DNA from: Emticicia sp040253585
GTDB lineage: Bacteria > Bacteroidota > Bacteroidia > Cytophagales > Spirosomataceae
DNA length: 64,000 nt
Reading direction: 5' to 3'
Assembly (NCBI RefSeq): GCF_040253585.1
Contig: NZ_JBELAU010000018.1
Span: 29,738 to 93,737 of the forward strand
Every line of letters starts with the position of its first letter. Positions within the stretch are counted from its first letter, which is position 1. The notes beneath the pieces are model-generated. The model was given only the letters and a program-made list of their open reading frames with translations, searched no databases and was not told the DNA's origin. This document shows, one piece after another, positions 27,504 to 36,145 of this stretch. The position numbers and the translations under genes are program-made.

Positions 27504-28163
27504 TTGGAAACATCTTTCGCAGTTATTTTTGATATGGACGGTGTCATCTGCGACACAAACCCTTATCACTCACTTGCTTGGAAAGCATATCTTGATAAAC
27601 ACGGAATCGCATCAAGTGAAGAAGAATTTATTGCTCACATGTATGGTAAAAGCAATAGTTATATTCTGAAGCATTTTTTCAAAAGAGAAATCGTTGGCGA
27701 AGAATTCGACCGTATGGAGTTTGAGAAAGAAGCTCTTTTTCGTGAAATCTACGAAGCTCATGTAAAGCCAATTGCTGGTTTAATCGAGTTTATCGAAGAC
27801 CTAAAAGCCAATGGCGTTAAAACGGGCATCGCAACTTCAGCACCTTATCTGAATATGGAAATGATTCTGAGTAAATTGCCTTTACGAGATAAAATGCAGT
27901 CATTACTCGCCAGCGAAGACGTAAGTACACACAAACCCAATCCAGAAGTTTACCTAAAATCGGCCTCAAACTTAGATATTTCGCCCGAAAGATGCGTAGT
28001 TTTTGAAGATTCATTTTCAGGAGTAACCGCAGGAAAAGCCGCAGGGGCAAAAGTTGTGGGAGTACTTTCGACATATAAAAAGGAAGAATTGCCAGTTTGC
28101 GATGATTATATTGTCAATTACGAAGGACTTACCTATCAGAAAATCAAAGAAATCATAGGATAG
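27504..28163 (+). CDS. HAD hydrolase, beta-phosphoglucomutase-like
   Basis: A 219-residue haloacid dehalogenase superfamily protein of subfamily I (PGMB/PHM type). FDMDGVICDTNPYHSLAWKAYL holds the nucleophile and acid/base aspartates in DxD and the start of the helical cap; TSAPYLNMEM is motif II, KPNPEVYL motif III and VVFEDSFSGVTAGKAAG motif IV. The reaction is probably hexose-phosphate mutase or sugar-phosphate phosphatase; motifs alone do not decide. The frame starts with TTG at 27504, the next in-frame ATG being inside the catalytic motif. It precedes an MFS permease on the same strand, possibly a sugar uptake and processing pair. Confidence 0.85.
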   Translation: METSFAVIFDMDGVICDTNPYHSLAWKAYLDKHGIASSEEEFIAHMYGKSNSYILKHFFKREIVGEEFDRMEFEKEALFREIYEAHVKPIAGLIEFIEDLKANGVKTGIATSAPYLNMEMILSKLPLRDKMQSLLASEDVSTHKPNPEVYLKSASNLDISPERCVVFEDSFSGVTAGKAAGAKVVGVLSTYKKEELPVCDDYIVNYEGLTYQKIKEIIG

Positions 28164-28296
28164 ATTTTATAGGTTGTTTATGTTTTCCGCAGGTTAAACA
28201 AAAATCTGTGGAAATCAGCGTTATGAAATATCCGTCTTATCGGCGTGCCATAGCTTAATACCCCAAAAGAACACCATAACATAATCGCTTCAACTG

Positions 28297-28313
28297 ACAA
28301 GTTAGAAACTTGT
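28297..28313. repeat. Short REP-like hairpin
   Basis: ACAAGTT AGA AACTTGT, a perfect 7-bp stem with 3-nt loop followed by GCTAC, lies 19 nt before the MFS gene. It has the look of a dispersed palindrome, but no second copy was seen here. Confidence 0.4.
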
Positions 28314-28331
28314 GCTACAATATTGTTTATA

Positions 28332-29495
28332 ATGCTTACTCACTTACGTACTTTTTTTACCCACCGACAGGGGTTGGCCATTGGAATGGTTTTTATTTCG
28401 GTAGGATTTTTATTTGGAAACTGGGCAACACTAATTCCTTACATCAAACAAAAATTTGACTTAAACGATGCCCAGTTGGGTTTATTATTGCTAAGTTTTC
28501 CTATCGGAGCAACGGCCATGAATCCGTTTTCGACATTTTTCATCAATCGCTTCGGAATGCTCAATACAACTATTATTGGGCTGATTTTACTGGCTACTAC
28601 ATTCGTTTGCCCAGTTGGTGCAAGTTGGTTGCCTCTTACTTCTTTTAGTCTAATAATTGTAGGAATGTGCCTTTCGGTTACGAATGTGGCCATGAACACC
28701 TGCGTAACGAGCCTTGAGCATCAGTACGGCATCAATATTATGTCAACTTGTCACGGAATGTTCAGTGCGGGGCTGATGTTTGGCTCAATCGCCGCCAGTA
28801 TTTTGCGTGGAATGAAAATTGAGCCAACCTACCAAATGTGCGTAATTGCTATTATAATTACAACCTTAGTTTTATTACTTCGTCCAACGATTCTGAGTAT
28901 TCACGAAGAAAAAATTACTGAAGAAGAAAGTGGTCAAGCAAAGTTTATTCTCCCGAAAGGAGCTTTATTATTAATGATTCTGATAAGCCTTTGCACCAAC
29001 GTAACCGAAGGCACAATGGCTGACTGGACTGCTGTTTATATGCGAGACATCGTTCAGACCGATGATTATTTCATTGGTTGGGGTTTGGCTGGTTATTCAA
29101 TGTTTATGTCGTTGGGGCGTTTCGTGGGCGATGCTCTCATTCCTCGTTTTGGAGGTAATGCTGTTCTTCGCACAGGCGGAATCATCGCCGCTTTGGGAAT
29201 TACGTTGGCCATTATCTTTCCTTACACCATCACGGCCATTTTGGGTTTTACGCTCGTAGGTGCGGGTGTATCTTGCGGAGCTCCTATATTATATGGTAGT
29301 GCGGCTCGTGTGCCAGGTATGGCCAAAGGTGCAGGTTTGGCCACCATGAATACTTTCAGCATGGGCGGTTTTCTGGCGGGTCCAGTTTTGATTGGATTTA
29401 TCTCAAAAAGCGTTAGTCTTTCTTTTGCATTTTCGATAGTGGCAATTTTAGCTCTTGTTTGGGCGTTTTTGGTAAATCGAGTAAAATTGTATTAA
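28332..29495 (+). CDS. MFS transporter (FucP/YbjJ-like)
   Basis: A 387-residue major facilitator with 12 predicted transmembrane helices. The ATG at 28332 is preferred over TTG three codons upstream. The N-terminus RQGLAIGMVFISVGFLFGNWATLIPYIKQKFDLND and the repeated glycine-rich helices are like those of fucose-permease/YbjJ type transporters; the conserved GxxxR-type loop is around SLGRFVGDALIPRFGG. Substrate is probably a sugar or small metabolite. The preceding gene encodes a HAD sugar-phosphate-type enzyme, consistent with a sugar uptake function. The 168-bp gap between them includes a short hairpin. Confidence 0.82.
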   Translation: MLTHLRTFFTHRQGLAIGMVFISVGFLFGNWATLIPYIKQKFDLNDAQLGLLLLSFPIGATAMNPFSTFFINRFGMLNTTIIGLILLATTFVCPVGASWLPLTSFSLIIVGMCLSVTNVAMNTCVTSLEHQYGINIMSTCHGMFSAGLMFGSIAASILRGMKIEPTYQMCVIAIIITTLVLLLRPTILSIHEEKITEEESGQAKFILPKGALLLMILISLCTNVTEGTMADWTAVYMRDIVQTDDYFIGWGLAGYSMFMSLGRFVGDALIPRFGGNAVLRTGGIIAALGITLAIIFPYTITAILGFTLVGAGVSCGAPILYGSAARVPGMAKGAGLATMNTFSMGGFLAGPVLIGFISKSVSLSFAFSIVAILALVWAFLVNRVKLY

Positions 29496-29794
29496 GCTTT
29501 TCAAAAACAGTTCAATCTTCCTAACAACCACATGCCAATTTTTTATTTACCATTAAATAAAAAAATATTGTTTATAAAGGCTATTATTCAACAGAATTAT
29601 AGCCAAATGCCTGTGTATGGAATGATAATTGCTTAGTTTTACTACAGAAAGCATCGGAAAATTCTTAATAAAATCCTCAACAACCACTCATAAAGACGTT
29701 GTTGACCATTAAATAAAATTTAGTAAGAAAGTTTTTTCTTATTAAAACAAGTATTTACCTTTATATCAGGAAAACAAGATAAACGTATTAATAT
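29496..29794. other. Intergenic region, no gene
   Basis: This 299-bp AT-rich spacer contains a repeated ACCATTAAATAAAA (29549-29562 and 29705-29718), in both cases preceded within about 30 bp by ACAACCAC. TACCTTTA near 29755 is one mismatch from a -7 box and may drive the T9SS gene. No ORF or RNA gene was seen. Confidence 0.45.
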
Positions 29795-30853
29795 ATGAAA
29801 AAAATCATCTACTTACTTGGCGTCTGCTTATTGGCTGGCCATGTTAATGCACAGTTTGTCAATAGTACAGACTTCTACGTAAGCGAGGGTGCAGTTGTGA
29901 GCTTCAATACCGATGTAGTAAATGAAGGCAAAATTACTAATAACGGTAAAGTTCATTTCCAAAAAAATTTAGAAAACCTTAGCTCGGTTCAATCAACAGG
30001 TGTAGCCGTTTTTGATGGTAACGGAACTCAACTTATTAAAAGTAAAAACGAGCTTTCATTCAGCCAACTAATGTTGGATAATGATGTGAAACTCGAAACT
30101 CCACTTCGTATAAATGAAACTATTTCATTTCGTCGTGGTGTAATTGAATCTTCATCAATAAACCCATTAGTATTTTCAGTAGATGCAAAACATAATGGAG
30201 CTTCTGATTTCTCACACGTAAGAGGTGTAGTAAAAAAAGAAGGTAGTGAAGCTTTTGAATTCCCGTTGGGCGATGGTACTAACTTCCGTTCTTTTAAAGT
30301 TGCTCGCAGTTCAGAAAACCAAACACTTTCTGCAACATATTTATACAAAAGCCCATTGAATATTTCTGGTCAAGTTTCAGAAAATGTTGAGACAATTAAT
30401 GAAAATGAATATTGGACTTTGAAATCAGAATCAGTGAAAGCTTCGGCACAAGTTTCTGTAAATGGTCAATTTGGCTTAGAAGATGTAGCTTACTTGAAAA
30501 GAGGTACTTGGGATGTTTTGGAAGATTCAAAGCTTTCTGCCTCAACTGATTTGTCAAGTGGTACTTTATTTACCCTTGCAAGAAGCCGTAATATTAAAGC
30601 TGAGATTGGTGTTTATCCTAACCCAACTGAGGGAGAATATTTCTTGAAATTAGGTGGAATGAACGAAAATGAGCAAATCACGGTAGATGTAACAAACCAA
30701 GATGGTTCAACAATCATGCATAAAGAAGGTTTAGTAAAAGATTTACGCAGAGCGTATCAACTACCAGAAAATCTTCCAGCTACTGAATTAGCAGTACGTG
30801 TACAAAGAGTGGGCAATAAGCCATTGACTCAAAAATTGATTTTGAAGAAGTAA
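29795..30853 (+). CDS. Secreted protein with T9SS type A sorting domain
   Basis: A 352-residue protein starting with a clear signal peptide (MKKIIYLLGVCLLAGHVNAQ). Residues about 25-130 form a beta-helical or repetitive beta region (VSEGAVVSFNTDVVNEGKITNNGKVHF), seen in many Bacteroidota surface proteins; a middle domain has FPLGDGTNFRSFKVARSSENQT. The last 75 residues (IGVYPNPTEGEYFLKLGG onward) are a Por/T9SS sorting domain ending LTQKLILKK. It is therefore exported by type IX secretion and attached to the surface or released. Its specific role cannot be told. It has its own terminator. Confidence 0.85.
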   Translation: MKKIIYLLGVCLLAGHVNAQFVNSTDFYVSEGAVVSFNTDVVNEGKITNNGKVHFQKNLENLSSVQSTGVAVFDGNGTQLIKSKNELSFSQLMLDNDVKLETPLRINETISFRRGVIESSSINPLVFSVDAKHNGASDFSHVRGVVKKEGSEAFEFPLGDGTNFRSFKVARSSENQTLSATYLYKSPLNISGQVSENVETINENEYWTLKSESVKASAQVSVNGQFGLEDVAYLKRGTWDVLEDSKLSASTDLSSGTLFTLARSRNIKAEIGVYPNPTEGEYFLKLGGMNENEQITVDVTNQDGSTIMHKEGLVKDLRRAYQLPENLPATELAVRVQRVGNKPLTQKLILKK

Positions 30854-30885
30854 TATTCATACCGAATACTATCCTATAAAATATC

Positions 30886-30925
30886 AAAAGGTTGCTTACA
30901 TTTTTTGTGAGCAACCTTTGTTTTT
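30886..30925 (+). terminator. Rho-independent terminator with poly-T
   Basis: Stem AAAGGTTGCTTACA / TGTGAGCAACCTTT (one G-U pair), about 5-nt T loop, followed by GTTTTTTG; 33 nt after the T9SS gene. Confidence 0.85.
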
Positions 30926-30977
30926 TGTAGAATATTTGATAATTATCCACTATTTTGCTCAAAAATTTAGCGTTTCT

Positions 30978-31523
30978 ATGGCATTGTCGAAAGGGAAAAT
31001 ATTAATAGCTGAACCATTTTTAGGAGATAAAAACTTTGAACGAAGTGTGGTTTTGCTCTGTGAGTATAACGAACAAGGGGCTTTTGGGTTGGTACTGAAC
31101 CAATTGACAAACTTGAAACTGGATGATGTGATGGAAAATGTTTATGGCGATCTGCCGCTTTATCTGGGTGGGCCAGTTGAGCAGAATACTTTACATTTTA
31201 TTCATCGTTTAGGTGATGTAATTGAAGGTGCAATTGATATTGGGAATGGCATTTTTTGGTCGGGTGACTTCGACCAAGTAAAGACTTTGATGAATATTGG
31301 CAAAATTACCGAAAACGATATTCGACTTTTTATTGGCTATTCGGGCTGGTCGGGTGGGCAATTAGAAGGTGAACTAAAGCAAAATTCTTGGATCGTATCC
31401 GATACCGACGCGAGCTTGATTTTTGAAACTCCAAGCAAAAGTTTTTGGCGTGAAGTACTGAAACGCATGGGTGGACAATACAAAGTTTTATCAAATTACC
31501 CAACCGACCCACGGCTGAATTAG
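30978..31523 (+). CDS. YqgE/AlgH family protein
   Basis: A 181-residue member of the UPF0301/YqgE/AlgH family. The ATG at 30978 gives MALSKGKILIAEPFLGDKNFERSVVLL, the standard family start; an upstream in-frame start would add unrelated residues that overlap the preceding terminator. The blocks GAFGLVLNQLTNLKLDDV, YLGGPVEQNTLHFIHR and FIGYSGWSGGQLEGEL are all conserved. It is a cytoplasmic protein of uncertain role; the AlgH name comes from alginate regulation in Pseudomonas and should not be read as function here. Confidence 0.93.
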   Translation: MALSKGKILIAEPFLGDKNFERSVVLLCEYNEQGAFGLVLNQLTNLKLDDVMENVYGDLPLYLGGPVEQNTLHFIHRLGDVIEGAIDIGNGIFWSGDFDQVKTLMNIGKITENDIRLFIGYSGWSGGQLEGELKQNSWIVSDTDASLIFETPSKSFWREVLKRMGGQYKVLSNYPTDPRLN

Positions 31524-31566
31524 AAATATTTATCTTCAAAAGCCAGTTTTTGGCGGTTATTTAAGC

Positions 31567-31574
31567 TATTTTTG
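31567..31574 (+). promoter_or_regulatory. Bacteroidota -7 box upstream of large membrane protein
   Basis: TATTTTTG matches TAnnTTTG about 98 nt before the ATG at 31672; the leader would contain the inverted repeat at 31598-31649. Confidence 0.35.
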
Positions 31575-31597
31575 CAGATATTTAGACAAAAGATATT

Positions 31598-31649
31598 AGA
31601 CAATAGACAAAAGAAGAATGCCTTTTCTCATATCTCGTGTCTATTGTCT
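31598..31649. repeat. Inverted repeat AGACAATAGACA / TGTCTATTGTCT
   Basis: A perfect 12-bp inverted repeat (31598-31609 and 31638-31649) with a 28-nt loop. Other partial copies of the same word (TTAGACAAAAG, GTCTCACGTCT) flank it. It looks like a dispersed intergenic repeat and falls in the leader of the next gene. Confidence 0.6.
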
Positions 31650-31671
31650 CACGTCTTATTTATTATAATCA

Positions 31672-33651
31672 ATGCAATCAGTACCGACAAGCTTCTTTAA
31701 TCGGCAGACTTTATTTTTACTTTTCTTTTGTATTATTTATTTCTCATTATCGTTGCCAGCGGGTTATGCGGGGTTCAATATTGATGCTTCATGGCACGAG
31801 TCGCTCGTGATGGCGATTGATAAAGGCTTTGTTTTTGGGCATGATTTTATCTTTAATTATGGCCCATTGGGTTATCTCAATACTGGACTTCTACCCCAAA
31901 GTGTCCCGATCTGGGTGTTGGTTGCAGCCGAAGTTTTTACGCTACTCAATTACATTATTATTATTAAATTTTGTTTTCAGAAGGCAGGTAAAAACTGGTG
32001 GATTGTGGCAGTTTCATCGTTGTTGATTTTAATGCCTTGGGGCTTTATTTCTGACACTTCTTTTACTTTTTTCTATTTCTTTTTGTTTTGGTTGCTTTAT
32101 GCACTTCGCACTCGTAATTCGGCTGCTTTATTGCTTGCAGTGTTGCTCTCGGTGCTGATTTTCTACATAAAAGTCAATCTAAGTATTATCGTTTATGGTC
32201 TTTTTGCGGCTTCGTTGTTATATTTTTGGTTAATTAAAGCTTTTACATTCCGTACAATCATTGTTTGTTGGGTTGCCCAAATTTTATTGACTTATGCACT
32301 TTCGTTTATTTTGCACGTAGATATTCCAGCGTATCTTGAAGCCAGTCTAAAAATTATTGATGCTTACCAAGACGCAATGGCTGCCATGCTTCTGAATACT
32401 AAAGAATTGCTTTCTTTACTTTTTTTCGAGGCATTGATTGTTTTGGTGGTTTTGGTATATATTTTCAAGACTTTCCGCTCAATTTTTCAGAATAATTTTG
32501 AGGGTGTTTACTTATATTTGCTCCTTGCCCTTGCTTGGTTTTTGGGTTTCAAACAAGCCCATACGGCTGTTGGTGCTTATAATATTTTCGGGTTTTTCTT
32601 ATTGATGCCTCCATTGGCCGCTTTGATTTATTTATTTACCGAAAATTCGTATAAAATTTGGGCTGGGCGAATGTTCGTAGCTGTTTTGTGCCTACAATTA
32701 CTTGCTACTCAGTTGATTCGTTTTTATATTGGAGAAAAGACACTCAAAGGTTATTTACTGACTTATCCGCCAACGAGTATTTCCAAGAAAATTTCAGAGA
32801 AAGGTTTTTCAGGAAAAGATTTATTTGAAATTTTGGAACAGAAAAGCCCTGTAAATTACCTAAAAAGATTGGTTACTTACGAATACGATGATAATTTTAA
32901 AAACTCTCCAGTTAAATTACCAAATGACTTAATAGCTAAAGTCGGAAAAGCCAGTATCGACATCGTTCCGCATCAGATTTCGCATATTTATTTCAATCAG
33001 CTAAATTATAATCCTCGGCCAATCATACAATCTTATCAAGCCAATAGCGATTGGTTGATGAAAAAAAATGGCGAGAAATATCTGTCAGAAACAGCTCCCA
33101 AATTTGTGCTGTTTCGCACCGAAGCATTCCGAGAGCAAAATCCATTTTGGGTAGAAACCGATTTAAGCGAAGCTCTTTTAAGAAATTACACACTGACCGA
33201 TACGACCATAATTCAGCAAGATACGTTTTATCTATTCCAGAGGAATAAGGTACTTAAAGGTCTGACATACAACGACTTATCAACTATTAAATTTAAACTA
33301 AACGAAGATATTCAGCTACCAAAATCAATAAATCCGATTCGTTTTTCGGCAAAAATTAATTACAGCACCAAAGGAAAATTGGCAAGGTTATTTTTTCAAC
33401 CACCTTATTTATATTGCTTGGTCACTTACGAAAACGGCCGTCAAGAAAACTTCCGAGTAATAGATAAAATCTTGCGTGGCGGAGTCTTTATCAATCAAAA
33501 AGTAACTACCCAAGCCGAAGCGTGTAACTTTTTCTTGAATAAGGGTGTTGATAATCAGAGAGTTACAAAAATTCGTTTTTGGGCAAAATACACTTCGGGT
33601 TTTGATGAAAGTTTTGAAGGAACATTTAAAGAATTAAAAATTACCAATTAA
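31672..33651 (+). CDS. Large polytopic membrane protein, function unknown
   Basis: A 659-residue protein: about 10-11 transmembrane helices in residues 10-360, then a roughly 290-residue soluble C-terminal part. The first loop contains FNIDASWHESLVMAIDKG and FGHDFIFNYGPLGYLNTG, with conserved-looking acidic and aromatic residues after TM1, as in GT-C type glycosyltransferases and related lipid-linked sugar enzymes, but I cannot place it in a family. The C-terminal part has FNQLNYNPRPIIQSYQANSDWL. It is flanked upstream by an inverted repeat and downstream by the helicase leader hairpin. GT-C-like enzyme is a guess. Confidence 0.7.
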   Translation: MQSVPTSFFNRQTLFLLFFCIIYFSLSLPAGYAGFNIDASWHESLVMAIDKGFVFGHDFIFNYGPLGYLNTGLLPQSVPIWVLVAAEVFTLLNYIIIIKFCFQKAGKNWWIVAVSSLLILMPWGFISDTSFTFFYFFLFWLLYALRTRNSAALLLAVLLSVLIFYIKVNLSIIVYGLFAASLLYFWLIKAFTFRTIIVCWVAQILLTYALSFILHVDIPAYLEASLKIIDAYQDAMAAMLLNTKELLSLLFFEALIVLVVLVYIFKTFRSIFQNNFEGVYLYLLLALAWFLGFKQAHTAVGAYNIFGFFLLMPPLAALIYLFTENSYKIWAGRMFVAVLCLQLLATQLIRFYIGEKTLKGYLLTYPPTSISKKISEKGFSGKDLFEILEQKSPVNYLKRLVTYEYDDNFKNSPVKLPNDLIAKVGKASIDIVPHQISHIYFNQLNYNPRPIIQSYQANSDWLMKKNGEKYLSETAPKFVLFRTEAFREQNPFWVETDLSEALLRNYTLTDTTIIQQDTFYLFQRNKVLKGLTYNDLSTIKFKLNEDIQLPKSINPIRFSAKINYSTKGKLARLFFQPPYLYCLVTYENGRQENFRVIDKILRGGVFINQKVTTQAEACNFFLNKGVDNQRVTKIRFWAKYTSGFDESFEGTFKELKITN

Positions 33652-33663
33652 ATTATAAGTGAA

Positions 33664-33692
33664 CCCTCCCTGTCGGGGAGGGCAGGGAGGGG
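33664..33692 (+). promoter_or_regulatory. GC-rich hairpin / G-quadruplex motif abutting DEAD-box start
   Basis: CCCTCCCTG (33664-33672) pairs with CAGGGAGGG (33683-33691). The G-rich strand GGGGAGGGCAGGGAGGGG (33675-33692) has four runs of at least three G with 1-2-1 nt loops, a textbook G-quadruplex pattern, ending 3 nt before the ATG of the helicase. It would cover the ribosome landing site. Confidence 0.65.
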
Positions 33693-33695
33693 CCT

Positions 33696-35081
33696 ATGGA
33701 AGAAATAGAAAATACATTTGAGCAATTTGAGCTTAATCGTCAGTTATTGAATGCAGTAGCAGACGCTGGTTATACAATACCTACACCGATTCAGCAGAAA
33801 ACCATCCCCTTAACGTTACAAGGGCATGATGTTTTAGGAATCGCTCAAACGGGTACAGGCAAAACAGCCGCATATCTTTTGCCAATTTTGATGAAAGTAA
33901 AATATGCACAAGGCAAATTACCTCGCTGCTTGATTTTCGCACCCACTCGTGAGTTGGTGATTCAGATTGATAAAGCAGTGGGCGAATTGGCAAAATATAC
34001 CGATATTCGTCATGTTGCACTCTATGGCGGTCTTGGCCCTAAAACTCAAATCGAAGCCATTCAGGCGGGTGTTGACATTATTGTTTCGACTCCTGGTCGA
34101 TTCATGGATTTGTATTTGCGTGGCGATATTGGAGTAAAAGACATCAAAATTATGATTCTGGACGAAGCCGACAAAATGATGGATATGGGTTTTATGCCAC
34201 AGATTCGCAGTATTTTGGAGGTTATTCCTACAAAACGACAAAATTTGCTGTTTTCGGCTACTTTTCCCGAAAAAGTAGAAAGGTTTTCGTACGAATTCTT
34301 AGAATTTCCGACCAGAGTAGAGGTATCGCCACAAGCAACAACTGCCGAAACTATCAAGCAACGAATGTTCACAGTACCAAATATGCAAACCAAAATCAAT
34401 ATTTTGGAGTATCTTTTCAAGACTGGTGAAATACAAAAAACGATTATTTTTACTCGCTCAAAAGATATTGCTGATAAAGTTTTCGAGGCTCTCAAAGGCT
34501 CGGTTGTTCCGAAAGGAGAAATTCGAGTGATACATGCCAACAAAGGGCAAAATACTCGTATAAACTCAATGGATGCGTTTCGAGAAGATGCCGTAAAGGT
34601 TTTAGTGGCTACCGATGTAGCAGCCAGAGGCATTGATATTGAGCATGTTACACACGTAATCAATTTTGATGTGCCATTAATCTACGAAGATTATGTGCAT
34701 CGTATTGGCCGTACGGGGCGAGCAAATAATGTGGGCGAAGCCATTACGTTTTTGACTCCTCCCGAAGAGTATCACATCAAGAAAATTGAGAAAATCATTC
34801 GTATGGAGATTCCTCGTGAGTTGATTCCTCTCGATGTTGAAATCGCTCCGACACCATTTGATGAAAACCAAGCAATGTTGCTCGAAATTGACAATCAACG
34901 CAAAAAAGAGGATCCGAATTTTAAAGGAGCCTTCCACGAAAAGAAGAATCCAAAAGCAGCAGCGGCTAAGAAAAAAAACATGAGTTCGGGTAAAAGTGTG
35001 AGAGGTTCTTCTCCAAAAAGTTCGTCTTCGAGTGGTAAAAAATATGGTTTCTCAAAAAGCAATAAAGGTTCTAAGAGATAA
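33696..35081 (+). CDS. DEAD-box ATP-dependent RNA helicase
   Basis: A 461-residue RhlE-type helicase. The N-terminal domain has the Q motif (PTPIQQKTIP), Walker A AQTGTGKT (50-57), PTRELVIQ, DEAD (156-159) and SAT; the C-terminal domain has FTRSKDIADKVFEAL, ATDVAARGIDI and HRIGRTGR. A basic Ser/Lys/Gly-rich tail (about 420-461) probably contacts RNA, as in Bacteroidota RhlE proteins. It remodels RNA in ribosome assembly, mRNA decay or cold response. A G-rich hairpin sits directly before the start codon, which could make its translation sensitive to its own activity; this is inference. Confidence 0.95.
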   Translation: MEEIENTFEQFELNRQLLNAVADAGYTIPTPIQQKTIPLTLQGHDVLGIAQTGTGKTAAYLLPILMKVKYAQGKLPRCLIFAPTRELVIQIDKAVGELAKYTDIRHVALYGGLGPKTQIEAIQAGVDIIVSTPGRFMDLYLRGDIGVKDIKIMILDEADKMMDMGFMPQIRSILEVIPTKRQNLLFSATFPEKVERFSYEFLEFPTRVEVSPQATTAETIKQRMFTVPNMQTKINILEYLFKTGEIQKTIIFTRSKDIADKVFEALKGSVVPKGEIRVIHANKGQNTRINSMDAFREDAVKVLVATDVAARGIDIEHVTHVINFDVPLIYEDYVHRIGRTGRANNVGEAITFLTPPEEYHIKKIEKIIRMEIPRELIPLDVEIAPTPFDENQAMLLEIDNQRKKEDPNFKGAFHEKKNPKAAAAKKKNMSSGKSVRGSSPKSSSSSGKKYGFSKSNKGSKR

Positions 35082-35087
35082 ATTACA

Positions 35088-35125
35088 AATGCTCGATATA
35101 TAAAATCTTATCGGGCATTGTTTTT
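35088..35125 (+). terminator. Rho-independent terminator after helicase
   Basis: Stem AATGCTCGATA / TATCGGGCATT with one G-U pair (35088-35098, 35109-35119), then GTTTTTG, 7 nt after the helicase stop. Confidence 0.8.
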
Positions 35126-35297
35126 GTAAACAATATTAGAAATCATTTGTTTATAAAATTCAGCAAGAAAGTATTTGAAAAGAATTAAGCATTTTCGCTC
35201 AAAAAAACTTTTCAAATCCTGTTAAATTTTAAGAGAAAAGCTAATAAATTTACAACAGATGTCGTTATATCTGTGATGTATCTGTCAAAAATTGCTA

Positions 35298-36128
35298 ATG
35301 AGATTTTTATTATTATCGAGTTTATGTATCTTCATTTCTGCCGATATAATAGCCCAACAAGCTGTTTTTCGCTCGCAGAGTGCCAATCTTAATAGCTTTT
35401 CAACACCAAGCAAAACCTTATCGAATTCCTCAAATACGAAGTCGTTTGTGCCTGCTCAGGATACCCAAACACAAGTAGTAAAGAAGAAATTGGCTCCCAA
35501 AGGCGTAAATATTCATCTTTTGCCACTTTTTGGAGAATTCGAGAAAACCGATGCCCAAAAAGCAGTTGATGAAGAGTTTTTGAAAGCTTGTGATTTGAAT
35601 TTCAAAACCCGAAGCGAAGCCAGTGAGTTTTTTGCAACTCGTGCATGGGAATATTTGGGTGAAGGAGAAAAAGATACGGCAACGTATCGCTTCAATTTAG
35701 CATATTTACTTGACGATGAAAATTCTGATGTTTACTGGGGTTTAGGGGTAATTGCCTATCAAAACGAAAAATATGCTCAAGCCATTGATTTAATGAATCG
35801 TGGGCTTGAAATTGAAGATGATGATAACGTAACGCTCATCGTTGACCTTTCTACGGTTTATATCAAATGCTTTACGGTTGATGCCGAAAAGGAAGATTTA
35901 AAAAAGGCATTTGAGTTACTCACGAAGGCACTAACGAAGCAGCCAGATTCTGCCAATGCACTCATGCAGCTATCTTTGGCCAAACTACTCAATAACGAAA
36001 TCGACGAAGCTTGGGAGCGTTTTCATCAAGGCTATGAACTTGACCCTGACAATGCAAGCGTTGAGATTCTCGAAGGACTTTTAGCCAAAAAAGAAGACCC
36101 AAGAGGTATTTTTAAGAAGAAAAATTAA
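35298..36128 (+). CDS. Exported tetratricopeptide-repeat protein
   Basis: A 276-residue protein; the ATG at 35298 is preferred over a TTG two codons earlier and gives the signal peptide MRFLLLSSLCIFISADIIAQ. After a low-complexity Ser/Thr/Asn-rich stretch, residues about 105-265 are TPR-like helices (SDVYWGLGVIAYQNEKYAQAIDLMNRGLEIE, PDSANALMQLSLAKLLNNEIDEAWERF). It probably acts as a periplasmic adaptor in a complex; the partner is unknown. The MFS gene converges on it 18 nt downstream, with no strong terminator between. Confidence 0.8.
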   Translation: MRFLLLSSLCIFISADIIAQQAVFRSQSANLNSFSTPSKTLSNSSNTKSFVPAQDTQTQVVKKKLAPKGVNIHLLPLFGEFEKTDAQKAVDEEFLKACDLNFKTRSEASEFFATRAWEYLGEGEKDTATYRFNLAYLLDDENSDVYWGLGVIAYQNEKYAQAIDLMNRGLEIEDDDNVTLIVDLSTVYIKCFTVDAEKEDLKKAFELLTKALTKQPDSANALMQLSLAKLLNNEIDEAWERFHQGYELDPDNASVEILEGLLAKKEDPRGIFKKKN

Positions 36129-36145
36129 GAGTTTCTTTAGCACAA

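Noticed and set aside
28164..28331. tRNA gene in the gap before the MFS transporter
   Set aside because: No cloverleaf or GTTCGA-type T-arm could be formed; only a short REP-like hairpin is seen.
34061..34663. 200-codon open frame antisense to the DEAD-box helicase
   Set aside because: The helicase frame is unmistakable and the antisense product has no recognisable domain or start context.
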